Notes under the pieces: generated by a model
Databases searched by the model: none
The model's input: the letters and a program-made list of their open reading frames with translations, nothing else
What the model was told of the DNA's origin: nothing
Made by a program: the position numbers and the translations under genes
Origin: Piscinibacter sp943370595
Lineage (GTDB): Bacteria; Pseudomonadota; Gammaproteobacteria; Burkholderiales; Burkholderiaceae_C
DNA: 64,000 nucleotides
Direction of reading: 5' to 3'
NCBI GenBank assembly: GCA_943370595.1
Contig: CALRRO020000010.1
Span: forward strand, 124,001 to 188,000
In this document: positions 9,113 to 17,739 of the stretch, in pieces
How positions within the stretch are numbered: position 1 is the first letter of the stretch
How the letters are laid out: every line of letters begins with the position of its first letter

Positions 9113-10054
9113 TTGGACCTGCCGAACATCGAACTCAAGTTTTCCGTCCGAGACCAGTCCTGTGGTGGTCGAGTACGAGGGGCTGAAGTTACCCGTCCAC
9201 TATCGACGTGGCTCCAACCAGACGCTCATCATCGTCTTCCACGGCGCGGTCGACCAATCCAAGCGCCCCCTGCCATTCTTCCAGCCGCACTTCACGGTGG
9301 CGGCGGGCGCGCATCAGCTGTCCATCTCCGACCCGACGCTCTCGCGCAGCACCGAGCTCAAGGCGGCCTGGTTCGCAGGGGCCCATGATCTGCCCCTGCA
9401 GCAGGTGCTGCCGCGATTCTTCATGCGCCTGGCCGAGCTGCTGAAGGTCAAGCGCACGATCTACTTCGGTGCCTCGGCGGGAGGCTTCGCCGCACTGCTG
9501 TACTCGCATGCGCATCCGAACAGCCTGGCGCTGGCGGCCAACCCCCAGATCAACCTGCTGAACTACCTCGAGGCGCCGATCTCGCTGTACCGCACGACAT
9601 GCTGGCCGGAAGCGTCAGACAACAACGCGCTCGCGCCGCTGACCTGTGTCAACCTGGCCGACCTGTACGCGACCTCAGTGCCCAATTTTGTCTGCCTGCT
9701 CAACGCCGCGGGCGACCGCTATCACCTCTACGGACAGACGCTCGAGCTGGTCAACCGACTCAAGCCGGAGGCACGGAACCGGGTCATCCTGCACAGTGAC
9801 TACTACGGCATTCCCGGCCACAGCGGCTCGATCCCGATGCAGGCCTGCACGCCGTGGCTGAAGGCAGCGATGTACGCGCCGAACCTGTACGCCGACTCCA
9901 TCCTGACGAAGCTGCACCAGCTGCGCGCGCCCGTGCCCCCGACGGCAGCGCCGGCGGATGCGTCGAAGCGGCCGCGACCAGCACGGGTCCGGACGCCGAA
10001 GACCTGCGTCTGGCCACGGCGGTCGCACAGTGGCAACTCGAGCCGCGGGCCTGA
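9113..10054 (+). CDS. Alpha/beta-hydrolase-like protein with two apparent compensating frameshifts
   Basis: The best gene model needs two frame changes. A GAGGAG site at 9101-9106 precedes a TTG at 9113; the first 16 codons (LDLPNIELKF...) are in one frame. The body from 9162 (VVVEYEGLKLPV) is in a second frame. The C-terminus (EAAATSTGPDAEDLRLATAV...) returns to the first frame and stops at 10054, just before the next gene. Overall length is exactly 314 codons including stop. A one-base excess near 9161 and a one-base loss near the five-C run at 9936-9940 would explain this. The body has an early FHGAVDQ strand and a GASAGG nucleophile elbow (Ser about 121), suggesting an esterase or acyl-transfer fold. 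Function is not known. A single-frame caller would report 9162-10514, whose last third is spurious. Confidence 0.65.
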
Positions 10055-10069
10055 GCACCCGCCCACATC

Positions 10070-11107
10070 ATGGCCAACAACCTCTATTCCAAACTGCCGG
10101 CGCGCGCGTTCTGGCGCGCGGCGATCTCCGACGTTCACTACGCCGAACTGGCCAACCTCTGGGAGCCGTTGGCGCTCACCCGGCAGGACAAGATCGCCAC
10201 GGCCGGCTCCTGTTTCGCCCAGCACCTCGGCAACAACCTGGCCCGTCGCGGAGCGGCCTTCATGGACCTGGAGCCCCCGCCGCCGTCGCTGTTCTCGTCG
10301 GTGGCCGAGGCACGCCGTTTCGGCTTTCGGGTCTACTCCTGCCGCTACGGCAACATCTACACCACCCGCCAGCTGGTTCAGCTGTTCGACGAGGCCTTCG
10401 GTCGCCGCAGTCCGGAAGAGTTCGTCTGGCAGCGTGATGGGCGCTTCTACGACGCGCTGCGGCCCAGCGTCGATCCGGTGGGCCAGGCCAGCGCCGAACA
10501 GGTTCACCAGCTGAGGCAGGTTCACCTGGCACGCGTGCGCGAGATGTTCGAAACGCTCGATGTGTTCGTCTTCACCTTCGGGCTGACCGAGGCCTGGGTT
10601 TCCCGCGCGGACGGCACCGCGTTTCCGACCGCCCCCGGCACGATCTGCGGCGACTTCGACGCGGCGCGCTACCAGTTCCACAACTTCACGTATCCCGAGA
10701 TCGCGGAGGACATGCGGCGCTTCTGGAGCGGGCTGCGCGAGGTCAATCCGCGCGCGCGGCTGCTGATGACCGTCTCGCCGGTCCCGCTGACTGCCACCGC
10801 CTCCGGCGACCATGTGCTGGTGGCGACGACCTCTTCGAAGTCGGTGCTGCGCGCGGTGGCGGGCGACATGGCGCGCCAACTGCCCGACGCGTGCTACTTC
10901 CCGTCCTACGAGATCATCTCGTCACACCCGTCGCGTGGCATGTTCTACGACCCGAACCTGCGCACGGTCAACGAGTTCGGGGTCAACTACGTCATGAGCC
11001 ATTTCTTCTCGGGCAAGCTGGCGCAGGACTTCGGCGCCGCTCAGGAGGCGGCACCGGAGGAAGATCCGGAACTGGTCTGCGACGAAGAAGCGCTCGACCG
11101 CAAGTGA
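10070..11107 (+). CDS. GSCFA domain-containing protein
   Basis: A 345-residue protein with the eponymous GSCFA motif at residues 46-50 (ATAGSCFAQHL) and the conserved later blocks FTFGLTEAWV, TVSPVPL and FPSYEIISS. GSCFA proteins are a domain family repeatedly found in polysaccharide loci; an SGNH-hydrolase-like fold and a role in acyl modification of glycans are suspected but not proven here. No signal peptide is seen, so it is probably cytoplasmic. It starts 15 bases after the hydrolase-like gene and ends block 1. A hairpin at 11117-11140 separates it from the convergent gene. Confidence 0.88.
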   Translation: MANNLYSKLPARAFWRAAISDVHYAELANLWEPLALTRQDKIATAGSCFAQHLGNNLARRGAAFMDLEPPPPSLFSSVAEARRFGFRVYSCRYGNIYTTRQLVQLFDEAFGRRSPEEFVWQRDGRFYDALRPSVDPVGQASAEQVHQLRQVHLARVREMFETLDVFVFTFGLTEAWVSRADGTAFPTAPGTICGDFDAARYQFHNFTYPEIAEDMRRFWSGLREVNPRARLLMTVSPVPLTATASGDHVLVATTSSKSVLRAVAGDMARQLPDACYFPSYEIISSHPSRGMFYDPNLRTVNEFGVNYVMSHFFSGKLAQDFGAAQEAAPEEDPELVCDEEALDRK

Positions 11108-11116
11108 ACGCCCCCC

Positions 11117-11140
11117 GAGCCCGCCTCCGGCGGCGGGTTC
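11117..11140. terminator. Hairpin between convergent genes, probable bidirectional terminator
   Basis: GAGCCCGCC (11117-11125) pairs with GGCGGGTTC (11132-11140) over nine positions, one of them a G:U wobble, around a six-base loop. It lies between the GSCFA stop (11107) and the stop of the minus-strand gene ending at 11139. There is no clear T-tract on either strand, so termination efficiency is uncertain; position is the main argument. Confidence 0.45.
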
Positions 11141-11870
11141 AGCCCTGGATCTTCTTGCAGGCCACCTTGGGCGCGGCGCGTCCGGCCTTGCGACTGGCAG
11201 GAATCTCGTTGTCGTCCGACAGCCATTCGAAGCGCATCCGGACGTTGTCCGTGCGCACGCCGGTGTAGCCGTACATGGTCTTGGCGGTGGGGAATGCGGT
11301 GCCTTCCCAGACCACGTCGCCGTCGATCCGGATGGTGAGCTTGTCGTTGTCGTCCAGGTTCGCCGCCAAGGTGCGCGGCTCGCCGATCTTGATGGGGGCA
11401 ATGACCTTCTCGAAGGTCGACGGCACCAGCTTGTAGCCCTTGACGCCGCACTGCGCGTGATTCGTCTTGCCTTCGTTGACCTTCATCGAGACGATCAGGC
11501 CCGGTTGAGGCTCGATGCCCCACATAACGTAGATCACGTTGCAGCTGTCTTCGGCCCGCAGCTTGATGCCGAGCTGGCGGCGCACGACGCCTGAGGCCAG
11601 CTTGGTCTCACCGGCGGCCGGGCCGAGGTACTCGAACTTGATGGCCGCCGCGCTGTCGTCCGACCCCCTCACCACCGCGCGCGAACTCGGCGTATTGATG
11701 ACGAACTTTCCGCTCGGGTCCTTCTCGACCGCGCCGTTGGTGACGCACACCTCCGCCGGCTTGACGCCGCGCTCGCGCGGATGGGCCGCAGACACCAGGC
11801 CCAGGGCGAGCAGGGGGGCTGCCATCCAGACGGCGGCGTGGCGGTGTTGGGAGTGTGCGGTCGATCTCAT
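11139..11870 (-). CDS. Secreted protein of unknown function in the capsule locus
   Basis: A 243-residue protein with a likely signal peptide (basic start, hydrophobic AVWMAAPLLALGLVSAA core, about residues 13-29). The mature part is beta-rich with two or more conserved-looking cysteines (EVCVTNG, EDSCNVIYV, HAQCGVKG, VACKK), and ends with a segment (TIRIDGDVVWEGTAF, GYTGVRTDNVRMRFEW) that resembles the closing strands of a jelly-roll/lectin-like fold. I do not recognise a named family. The ATG at 11870 is preferred over one at 11915 because an AGGAG site lies eight bases upstream. It is the last gene of the three-gene minus-strand block with a dehydrogenase and DUF6270 protein. Confidence 0.75.
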   Translation of the reverse strand: MRSTAHSQHRHAAVWMAAPLLALGLVSAAHPRERGVKPAEVCVTNGAVEKDPSGKFVINTPSSRAVVRGSDDSAAAIKFEYLGPAAGETKLASGVVRRQLGIKLRAEDSCNVIYVMWGIEPQPGLIVSMKVNEGKTNHAQCGVKGYKLVPSTFEKVIAPIKIGEPRTLAANLDDNDKLTIRIDGDVVWEGTAFPTAKTMYGYTGVRTDNVRMRFEWLSDDNEIPASRKAGRAAPKVACKKIQG

Positions 11871-11927
11871 TGTCAGGGCTCCTGTGGGCGTGCGTGCTGC
11901 ACGCACGCGGTTCAACGCGGTTGGATG

Positions 11928-12713
11928 CTATTCCGACGACATCCCGGATGCGGCAGGCCGGCGCACAAGTGCGCCGAGTTGCGCTGCCAGCGTGCGGTAG
12001 TAGCCAACGTCGTAGTGGAACGGCGTCAGATCCCAGAGGTGCTGGCCGCCGGCCAGCACCCCATCGGAGCCGGCGCCGACGCGCGTCGCATCGAGTCCTT
12101 CGATCAGGCGGACGTAGGCCGCCTCGAGGTGTGCGTTCCAGCGCCGGCTCGGTTCGGTGTCAGGGAAATCGCGCACCTCCCCGGCGGAGAGGTAGCGAAG
12201 CGCGTACCCGGCGGCATGCACGATGAAGCGGGCCGATGGCAAATCCGCACGCAGCCGGCTGATCAGTGCCTCGATGCTGCGTCCCTGAAGCGACTGCCAT
12301 TCAGGGCTGAAGGGGCTGACCAGTCGGGGCAGGCGCTGCAGTCCGTGTTCGACGAGGAATTCCTTGCTGACCTTCGTGACGGTCAATGCGCCGTCATCGA
12401 ACAGATAGGTCGCATGGCGCTCGTCGATCAGGTCCAGCACCACAGTCTCGGGCTTGTACTTAGCCAGCACCCGGAAGTAGTCCTTGCGCGCGTCCAGAAC
12501 GAAGCGCCGGTCGTCGAACCGCTTGGCCACATGCTCGCCCAGCCTCGACACCACCGCACGCGGCGCCTGGCCGGCCATGGAGATCAGCGTTGCACGCGAG
12601 ACGTACGGGCCGAGTTCGATCTGGTCGAGCGCCTCGGGCACATGGGTAAAAAGATCCCGCGTGACACACGAGCCCAGGATGGCCAGTCGATGCTTGCTGG
12701 GGGTGTCGCTCAT
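11928..12713 (-). CDS. DUF6270 domain-containing protein
   Basis: A 261-residue, apparently cytoplasmic protein that opens with AILGSCVTRDLF (GSC at residues 14-16), the hallmark of DUF6270 proteins found in capsule and exopolysaccharide loci. Other conserved-looking pieces are VLDLIDERH and FIVHAAGYALRY. The GSC start recalls the GSCFA motif of the gene at 10070, and both may be SGNH-like; that link is inference. A GAGGAAACC site precedes the ATG. It lies 42 bases downstream of the dehydrogenase gene on the same strand. Confidence 0.82.
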   Translation of the reverse strand: MSDTPSKHRLAILGSCVTRDLFTHVPEALDQIELGPYVSRATLISMAGQAPRAVVSRLGEHVAKRFDDRRFVLDARKDYFRVLAKYKPETVVLDLIDERHATYLFDDGALTVTKVSKEFLVEHGLQRLPRLVSPFSPEWQSLQGRSIEALISRLRADLPSARFIVHAAGYALRYLSAGEVRDFPDTEPSRRWNAHLEAAYVRLIEGLDATRVGAGSDGVLAGGQHLWDLTPFHYDVGYYRTLAAQLGALVRRPAASGMSSE

Positions 12714-12755
12714 GGTTTCCTCGGGAGTGTCACAGCAGACGGACGCCTCGATGCG

Positions 12756-14036
12756 CTACAGGCGCCACACGTGGAATCCCGCAGCGCGGAACGCCTGCGC
12801 ATCGAGCAGCGACTTCACGTCGATCAGCACACCGCCCGGCTTCAAGCGCCCGACCAGATCCTGCGGCGCCAGACCCAGATAGGCACGATGTGCGACTGCG
12901 AGCACGATCGCCTCGGCCTCGGGCAGGGCCTCCCATGCGACCAGATCGACACCGTACGCGTGTCGCGCCTGGGCGGCATCGGCCATCGGGTCGGACACCG
13001 TCACGTCGATCCCGAAGCCAGACAACTCACGGATGATGTCGAAAACCTTGCTGTTGCGCAGATCCGAGCAGTCTTCCTTGAAGGTCAGCCCCAGCACGCT
13101 GATGCGGGCGCCTTTGACCGCGCTGCCGGCGGCGATCAACTGCTTGATCGTGCGTTCGGCGACGTAGGCACCCATGGTGTCGTTGATGCTCCGGCCGGCA
13201 AGGATCACCTGGGGGTGGTAGCCCAGGCGCTCGGCCATGTGGGTCAGGTAGTAGGGGTCGACACCGATGCAATGCCCGCCCACCAGACCGGGACGGAACG
13301 GCAGGAAGTTCCACTTGGTTCCCGCCGCCTGGAGCACTTCGAGGGTATCGATGTCCATGCGGTCGAAGATGAGCGCCAGTTCATTCATCAGCGCGATGTT
13401 CAGGTCACGCTGTGTGTTCTCGATCACCTTGGCGGCCTCGGCGATCTTGATCGAGCCGGCACGATGCACGCCAGCCTCGACGACGCGCGAATACAGTTCG
13501 GCGACATGCTCCAGCGTCTGGGGAGTGTCTCCCGAGACGACCTTCACGATGTTCTCCAGCGTGTGCCGGGTGTCGCCCGGGTTGATGCGTTCGGGGCTGT
13601 ACCCCACCGAGAAGTCCTGCTTCCATCGCAAGCCGGACGCCCGCTCCAGCTCCGGAATGCAGATGTCTTCGGTGGCGCCGGGATAGACCGTCGATTCATA
13701 GATCACGGTCGCTCCCGGCTTCAGGTGGCGTCCGACGGTACGACTGGCGTCGATGAGCGAGCGGAAGTCCGGCACCCGTGCCGCATCGACGGGTGTCGGC
13801 ACCGCGACGATCACATCGTCGGCTTCGCGCAGCGAGGCAGGATCCGTGGTGAAGTGCAGCTGTGTGGCCGCACGCATCTGATCGGAAGTCAATTCGCCGC
13901 AGAGATCATGCCCCTGGAGGCAGGCATCGACCCGGGCCTGCGAGACATCGAGCCCGACCGTGCGCCCCTGTTTGCCGAACGCCACGGCCAATGGCAGCCC
14001 GACGTAGCCCAGACCCACGACCGCAACGACAGACAC
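12756..14036 (-). CDS. tviB: UDP-N-acetylhexosamine 6-dehydrogenase (TviB/WbpO type)
   Basis: Oxidises C6 of a UDP-N-acetylhexosamine twice with NAD+ to give a uronic acid donor. The N-terminal Rossmann motif VGLGYVGLPLA lies at about residues 7-17, SPERINPGDTRHTLENIVKVVSG is the TviB/WbpO-type signature, and the catalytic cysteine is in GGHCIGVDPYY (Cys256). At 426 residues it has the normal length. The start is set at the GTG at 14036 because GGGAGG lies five bases before it; the in-frame GTG at 14042 overlaps that ribosome-binding site. Substrate (GlcNAc versus GalNAc) cannot be decided by eye. It could feed the WbpB/E/D enzymes encoded at 34316-37093. Confidence 0.9.
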   Translation of the reverse strand: MSVVAVVGLGYVGLPLAVAFGKQGRTVGLDVSQARVDACLQGHDLCGELTSDQMRAATQLHFTTDPASLREADDVIVAVPTPVDAARVPDFRSLIDASRTVGRHLKPGATVIYESTVYPGATEDICIPELERASGLRWKQDFSVGYSPERINPGDTRHTLENIVKVVSGDTPQTLEHVAELYSRVVEAGVHRAGSIKIAEAAKVIENTQRDLNIALMNELALIFDRMDIDTLEVLQAAGTKWNFLPFRPGLVGGHCIGVDPYYLTHMAERLGYHPQVILAGRSINDTMGAYVAERTIKQLIAAGSAVKGARISVLGLTFKEDCSDLRNSKVFDIIRELSGFGIDVTVSDPMADAAQARHAYGVDLVAWEALPEAEAIVLAVAHRAYLGLAPQDLVGRLKPGGVLIDVKSLLDAQAFRAAGFHVWRL

Positions 14037-14183
14037 GTCCACCTCCCGCGCGCAAGCACGTCTTGGAATGCGGCCATTCTATGCAGCGCCTCGCAGCGGC
14101 GCGGTACCGGCGACCGCAGCAAGGCACCGGGCGATAATTGCGCGTCGGTCGACTGCACCTGTTCAGCCCCCAATCCTCGAACC

Positions 14184-15605
14184 ATGTCCTTCAGAGTACG
14201 CGCGCGGCGCCTCGTCGCGGCGATGAGGTTGGCCGTCGAGGGGCCTCCGCTGTCACGGTTGATCCGGCTGCTGCGACGCGGCCGCACCTCGGGTCGCGAG
14301 TACACCGACCTGTGCCTGCAGCTCGGCCTCACCCGTCGCGCCGAAGCAGCGCTCGCACGGGTGCCGTCGAGCGACAGCTTCCCCTCCTTGGCGATCCGGC
14401 TGGCGGTGCTGCAGGGCCGGACCGATCTCGCCCTCGAACAGGCGCGGAAGCTCGCAACGCGCCTGCCCGACGCGCTGGTGTCGCGCCGCGAAGTGGATGC
14501 CGTGGTGAGCAGCGTGGCGCCCTTGTGCGCCGAGACCGCCCTGACCGTGATCCGCGCGAGTGGCCGCCCCCACCACGCCGAGCCCGCGCTGTTGATGCGG
14601 TTCGGGGATGCCGCCGCCAGCGCACGACGGCTCGACGAGCTGGGCCCCGCGCTGGGCCCGCAGCGCTGGCTGCTGTGGGCGAACCGGCAGGACTCACCGC
14701 CTGCACAGCTCGAAGGTCTGAACCGCTACCTGGCCAGTCATCGCCTGGCGCCGGTGCGACTGCGTGACGACGCTCGCGCACTGTCGGTCGGCAACATCGG
14801 CTCGCGCGAGGCTGCGAACGCCCGGCAGCAGGCTGGCCGCATCAGTGTCGTGATGACCTGTTTCGACTGCGCACCCTACGTCGACGTGGCCATCCGCTCC
14901 GTGCTCGATCAGACCCATCGGGATCTCGAGCTCATCGTGGTCGACGACGCCAGCGGGGACGACACCTGGGACCGCCTGGTCGCCGCCGTGGCCGGCGACG
15001 GCCGTGTCAAGGCGATCCGGCTGCGCAGCAACGTGGGCACCTATGCCGCCAAGAATGTCGGGCTGTCGCTGGCCCGCGGAGACTTCCTGGCATTCCAGGA
15101 TGCCGACGACTGGTCGTGTCCGGAGCGTCTTGCCGCAAGCCTGGAGATACTGCGCCGTCGCCCCTGGGTGCAGGGGGTCGTCTGCGAGTACGTCCGGCTG
15201 CAGGACGATGGCCAGTTCTGGTCGAGCCTGGTGTGGCCGTTGCAGCGACGTACGCCCAATTCCCTGCTGTTCCGTCGCCGGGTGCTGGACAGGCTCGGGT
15301 TCTTCGACGAGCACCGGTTCGGTTCCGACAGCGAGTACGTGGCGCGCCTGCAAGCCGGCTTCGGGCCTCGTTCGCTTCACCGGCTTGGCGTGCCGCTGAT
15401 CGTGGCGGCCAGGCGCGACAACTCGCTCATGACCGCCACCTCCACCGGCCTGGACCGTTCGGGCCGTTCGCAGGCCCGCATCGACTTCCAGGAGGCCTGG
15501 ACGGAACAGCTGCTGGACCGCTGCTTGACGGCGCAGTCGCACCATCGGGCGGCCGGTGCGGGATCGGCTGCCTTGATCGCGGAAACCCGCCAGGTCACGC
15601 CATGA
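14184..15605 (+). CDS. Glycosyltransferase family 2 protein
   Basis: A 473-residue protein whose first 200 residues are a basic, helical region of unknown role (MSFRVRARRLV..., tandem alanine/leucine helices) and whose C-terminal half is a GT2 domain: ISVVMTCFD from residue 220, IVVDDASGDD, then FQDADDW with the DAD metal site at 306-308. The domain is clearly similar to the GT2 part of the fusion at 5896 (both share VGTY/RGTY..KN.G and the same spacing). Its stop overlaps the ATG of the 41-codon ORF. It starts block 3, divergent from the dehydrogenase gene; the 140-base gap at 14037-14183 must hold both promoters. Confidence 0.88.
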   Translation: MSFRVRARRLVAAMRLAVEGPPLSRLIRLLRRGRTSGREYTDLCLQLGLTRRAEAALARVPSSDSFPSLAIRLAVLQGRTDLALEQARKLATRLPDALVSRREVDAVVSSVAPLCAETALTVIRASGRPHHAEPALLMRFGDAAASARRLDELGPALGPQRWLLWANRQDSPPAQLEGLNRYLASHRLAPVRLRDDARALSVGNIGSREAANARQQAGRISVVMTCFDCAPYVDVAIRSVLDQTHRDLELIVVDDASGDDTWDRLVAAVAGDGRVKAIRLRSNVGTYAAKNVGLSLARGDFLAFQDADDWSCPERLAASLEILRRRPWVQGVVCEYVRLQDDGQFWSSLVWPLQRRTPNSLLFRRRVLDRLGFFDEHRFGSDSEYVARLQAGFGPRSLHRLGVPLIVAARRDNSLMTATSTGLDRSGRSQARIDFQEAWTEQLLDRCLTAQSHHRAAGAGSAALIAETRQVTP

Positions 15606-15727
15606 CAGAACGAGAGCCTTCGACCACTTCCATGGTGACGCGCTCCGTCGCCGACGCGGACATGCTGGTGAAGGTCGTGGCCCCCGTGGCTCGGCGTCGC
15701 CCGGCCGGCATCGCGGGGGCCACATGA
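15602..15727 (+). CDS. Translationally coupled 41-residue ORF of unknown function
   Basis: A tiny ORF (MTEREPSTTSMVTRSVADAD... to TGA at 15725-15727) occupies the whole gap between the GT2 gene and kpsC. Its ATG overlaps the GT2 stop as ATGA, and its own stop overlaps the kpsC ATG as ATGA, so ribosomes could pass through all three. The peptide is soluble, with no membrane helix and no recognised motif. It may be a genuine small protein, a coupling leader, or the remnant of a lost gene; the sequence alone cannot decide. Confidence 0.45.
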   Translation: MTEREPSTTSMVTRSVADADMLVKVVAPVARRRPAGIAGAT

Positions 15728-17739
15728 CGGACGCGCATGCCACCGGCGTCTACGTCACCCGCCGCATCGGCCCCTGCCTGACGCCGCACCTGGCCACGCT
15801 GCTGGGCGCACCGCTGCGCTGGCGGCCGATCGTCTGGCCGCGCAGTGACGTGCGCGCCATCGTGGGCTGGGGCCTGAAGGGCGTGTTCGCCCGCGATGCC
15901 GCCTGGGCGCAGCGTGCCGGCCTGCCCTACCTGGCGCTGGAAGACGGCTTCCTGCGCTCGGTGCGGCCGGCGGGCGGTGACGCGGCGCTGAGCGTGTCGG
16001 TCGATCCGGTCGGCGTGTACTACGACGCGCACCGGCCGTCCAAGCTCGAGCAGGACATCGCCCTCGCCCGCACGCCGACGCAGCACGCGCGCGCCGAACG
16101 CCTCATCGCGGCCTGGCGCGACGGGCGGCTGTCGAAGTACAACCACGCACGCGAGCAGTCGCCACCGGTCGCCGGCCCGTTCGTGCTGGTCGTCGATCAG
16201 ACCGCCGGCGACGCGTCGATCGCCTACGGCATGGCCAGCGAAGCCAGCTTCCAGCGCATGCTCGAGGCCGCGCTCGACGAGCACCCGACGCTGCCGGTGG
16301 TGCTGAAGGTGCACCCCGACGTCGTCGAGGGCCGCAAGCGCGCCCACTTCGGCGCGCTGACGCCCGGCCAGGCCTCGCGGGTCACGCTTCTGGCCAGCAA
16401 TGCGCATCCACCGGCCTTGCTCGAAGCCGCCGCCGCCGTCTACGTGGTCACCTCGCAGATGGGCTTCGAGGCGCTGATGTGGGGCAAGCCGGTGCGCTGC
16501 TTCGGCATGCCCTTCTACGCCGGCTGGGGGCTGACCGGCGACGAGCTGCCGGCTCCGTCGCGCCGCGTCGGCCAGGCGGTCGCGCTGAACGATCTCGTGC
16601 ACGCGGCGCTGGTCGACTACCCGCGCTACGTCGACCCGGAGAACTTCGTGCCCTGCGAGGCCGAGCGCGTCGTCGAGTGGATGGCGCTGCAGCGCCGCCA
16701 GCGCGAGCGCTTCGCGCCGCGCGTGCAGGCGGTCGGCTTCTCGCTGTGGAAGCAGCCCAGCGTGCAGGCTTTCCTCGGCGGCAGCGAGCTGCGCTTCACC
16801 GAGTCGGCGCAGCCCCTCGCCGAAGGCGAACAGCGTGCGGTGTGGGGCCGCGGCACGCCGGAGCTTGCGGCCGATGCGCCGGCGGGCCTGCTGCGCATCG
16901 AGGACGGCTTCCTGCGCTCGGTTGGCCTGGGCGCCAACCTCGTGCAGCCACTGTCCTGGGTGATCGACCGGCGCGGCATGTACTACGACGCGAGCGCGCC
17001 ATCGGACCTGGAAGCGCTGCTCGAGGCCGGCGGCTTCGACGACGCGCTGCTGCAGCGTGCACGTACGCTGCGCGAGGCCATCGTCGCGCGCGGCATCACC
17101 AAGTACAACGTCGGCGGCGGCAGCTGGCAACGCCCGCCCGGCGCGCGCCAGGTGGTGCTGGTGCCCGGCCAGGTGGAGAACGACGCCTCGATTGCCTTCG
17201 GCGCGCCGGCGGTTCGCACGAATCTCGGCCTGCTCGAAGCCGTGCGGCGCTCACGCCCCGACGCCTGGATCGTCTACAAGCCGCACCCCGATGTGCTGGC
17301 CGGCAAGCGCCCGGGCGAGGCGGGTGTCGAGGAGGCGAGGCAGTGGTGCGATCAGATCGTCACCGACGTGCCCATCCACCTGCTCTTCGCGGAGGTCGAC
17401 GAGTTGCAGGTGCTGACCTCGCTGGCCGGCTTCGAGGCCCTGCTGCGCGGCGTGCCGGTGGTCTGCCACGGGCTGCCGTTCTATGCCGGCTGGGGGGTGA
17501 CCCAGGACCACCTGAGCTGCCCGCGCCGCACCCGCCGGCTGACGCTCGACGAACTGGTGGCGGGCGCGCTGATCGTCTACCCGAGCTATGTCAGCCGCAC
17601 CACCGGCGCCTTCACGACGCCCGAGCGTGTGCTGCACGAGCTGGCCAACTGGGAGGCGACGGCGCCGCCGGACGACGGCCCCTGGCTGCGCCTGCTGCGC
17701 CGCCTCAAGCGATGGCGTGCCCGGCTTCGGCGGCCCTGA
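15724..17739 (+). CDS. kpsC: Capsular polysaccharide beta-Kdo transferase KpsC
   Basis: KpsC adds alternating Kdo residues to the lysophosphatidylglycerol-linked starter that anchors ABC-exported capsules. The 671-residue length matches KpsC. The protein is an internal duplication: each half has EDGFLRS (about residues 76 and 393), YYDA, KYN, a K(V/P)HPDV strand and a GFEAL...PFYAGWG block, matching the two Kdo-transferase modules known for KpsC. The ATG overlaps the preceding small ORF. Its 3' end overlaps the convergent kpsS gene by 35 bases. It pairs functionally with KpsS and needs CMP-Kdo, consistent with the kdsD gene at 21552. Confidence 0.93.
   Translation: MTDAHATGVYVTRRIGPCLTPHLATLLGAPLRWRPIVWPRSDVRAIVGWGLKGVFARDAAWAQRAGLPYLALEDGFLRSVRPAGGDAALSVSVDPVGVYYDAHRPSKLEQDIALARTPTQHARAERLIAAWRDGRLSKYNHAREQSPPVAGPFVLVVDQTAGDASIAYGMASEASFQRMLEAALDEHPTLPVVLKVHPDVVEGRKRAHFGALTPGQASRVTLLASNAHPPALLEAAAAVYVVTSQMGFEALMWGKPVRCFGMPFYAGWGLTGDELPAPSRRVGQAVALNDLVHAALVDYPRYVDPENFVPCEAERVVEWMALQRRQRERFAPRVQAVGFSLWKQPSVQAFLGGSELRFTESAQPLAEGEQRAVWGRGTPELAADAPAGLLRIEDGFLRSVGLGANLVQPLSWVIDRRGMYYDASAPSDLEALLEAGGFDDALLQRARTLREAIVARGITKYNVGGGSWQRPPGARQVVLVPGQVENDASIAFGAPAVRTNLGLLEAVRRSRPDAWIVYKPHPDVLAGKRPGEAGVEEARQWCDQIVTDVPIHLLFAEVDELQVLTSLAGFEALLRGVPVVCHGLPFYAGWGVTQDHLSCPRRTRRLTLDELVAGALIVYPSYVSRTTGAFTTPERVLHELANWEATAPPDDGPWLRLLRRLKRWRARLRRP

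Noticed and set aside
10055..10514. Continuation of the hydrolase reading frame (9162-10514) into the GSCFA gene
   Set aside because: The Ser/Arg/Pro-rich translation after about 9960 is a frame shadow of the GSCFA gene, whose own protein is well conserved.
14037..14042. GTG at 14042 as the start of the TviB-like gene
   Set aside because: That codon is inside the GGGAGG ribosome-binding site; the GTG at 14036 has correct spacing.
11781..14183. Upstream extension of the GT2 frame (from 11781)
   Set aside because: It runs antisense to the DUF6270 and dehydrogenase genes; the ATG at 14184 gives the sensible protein.
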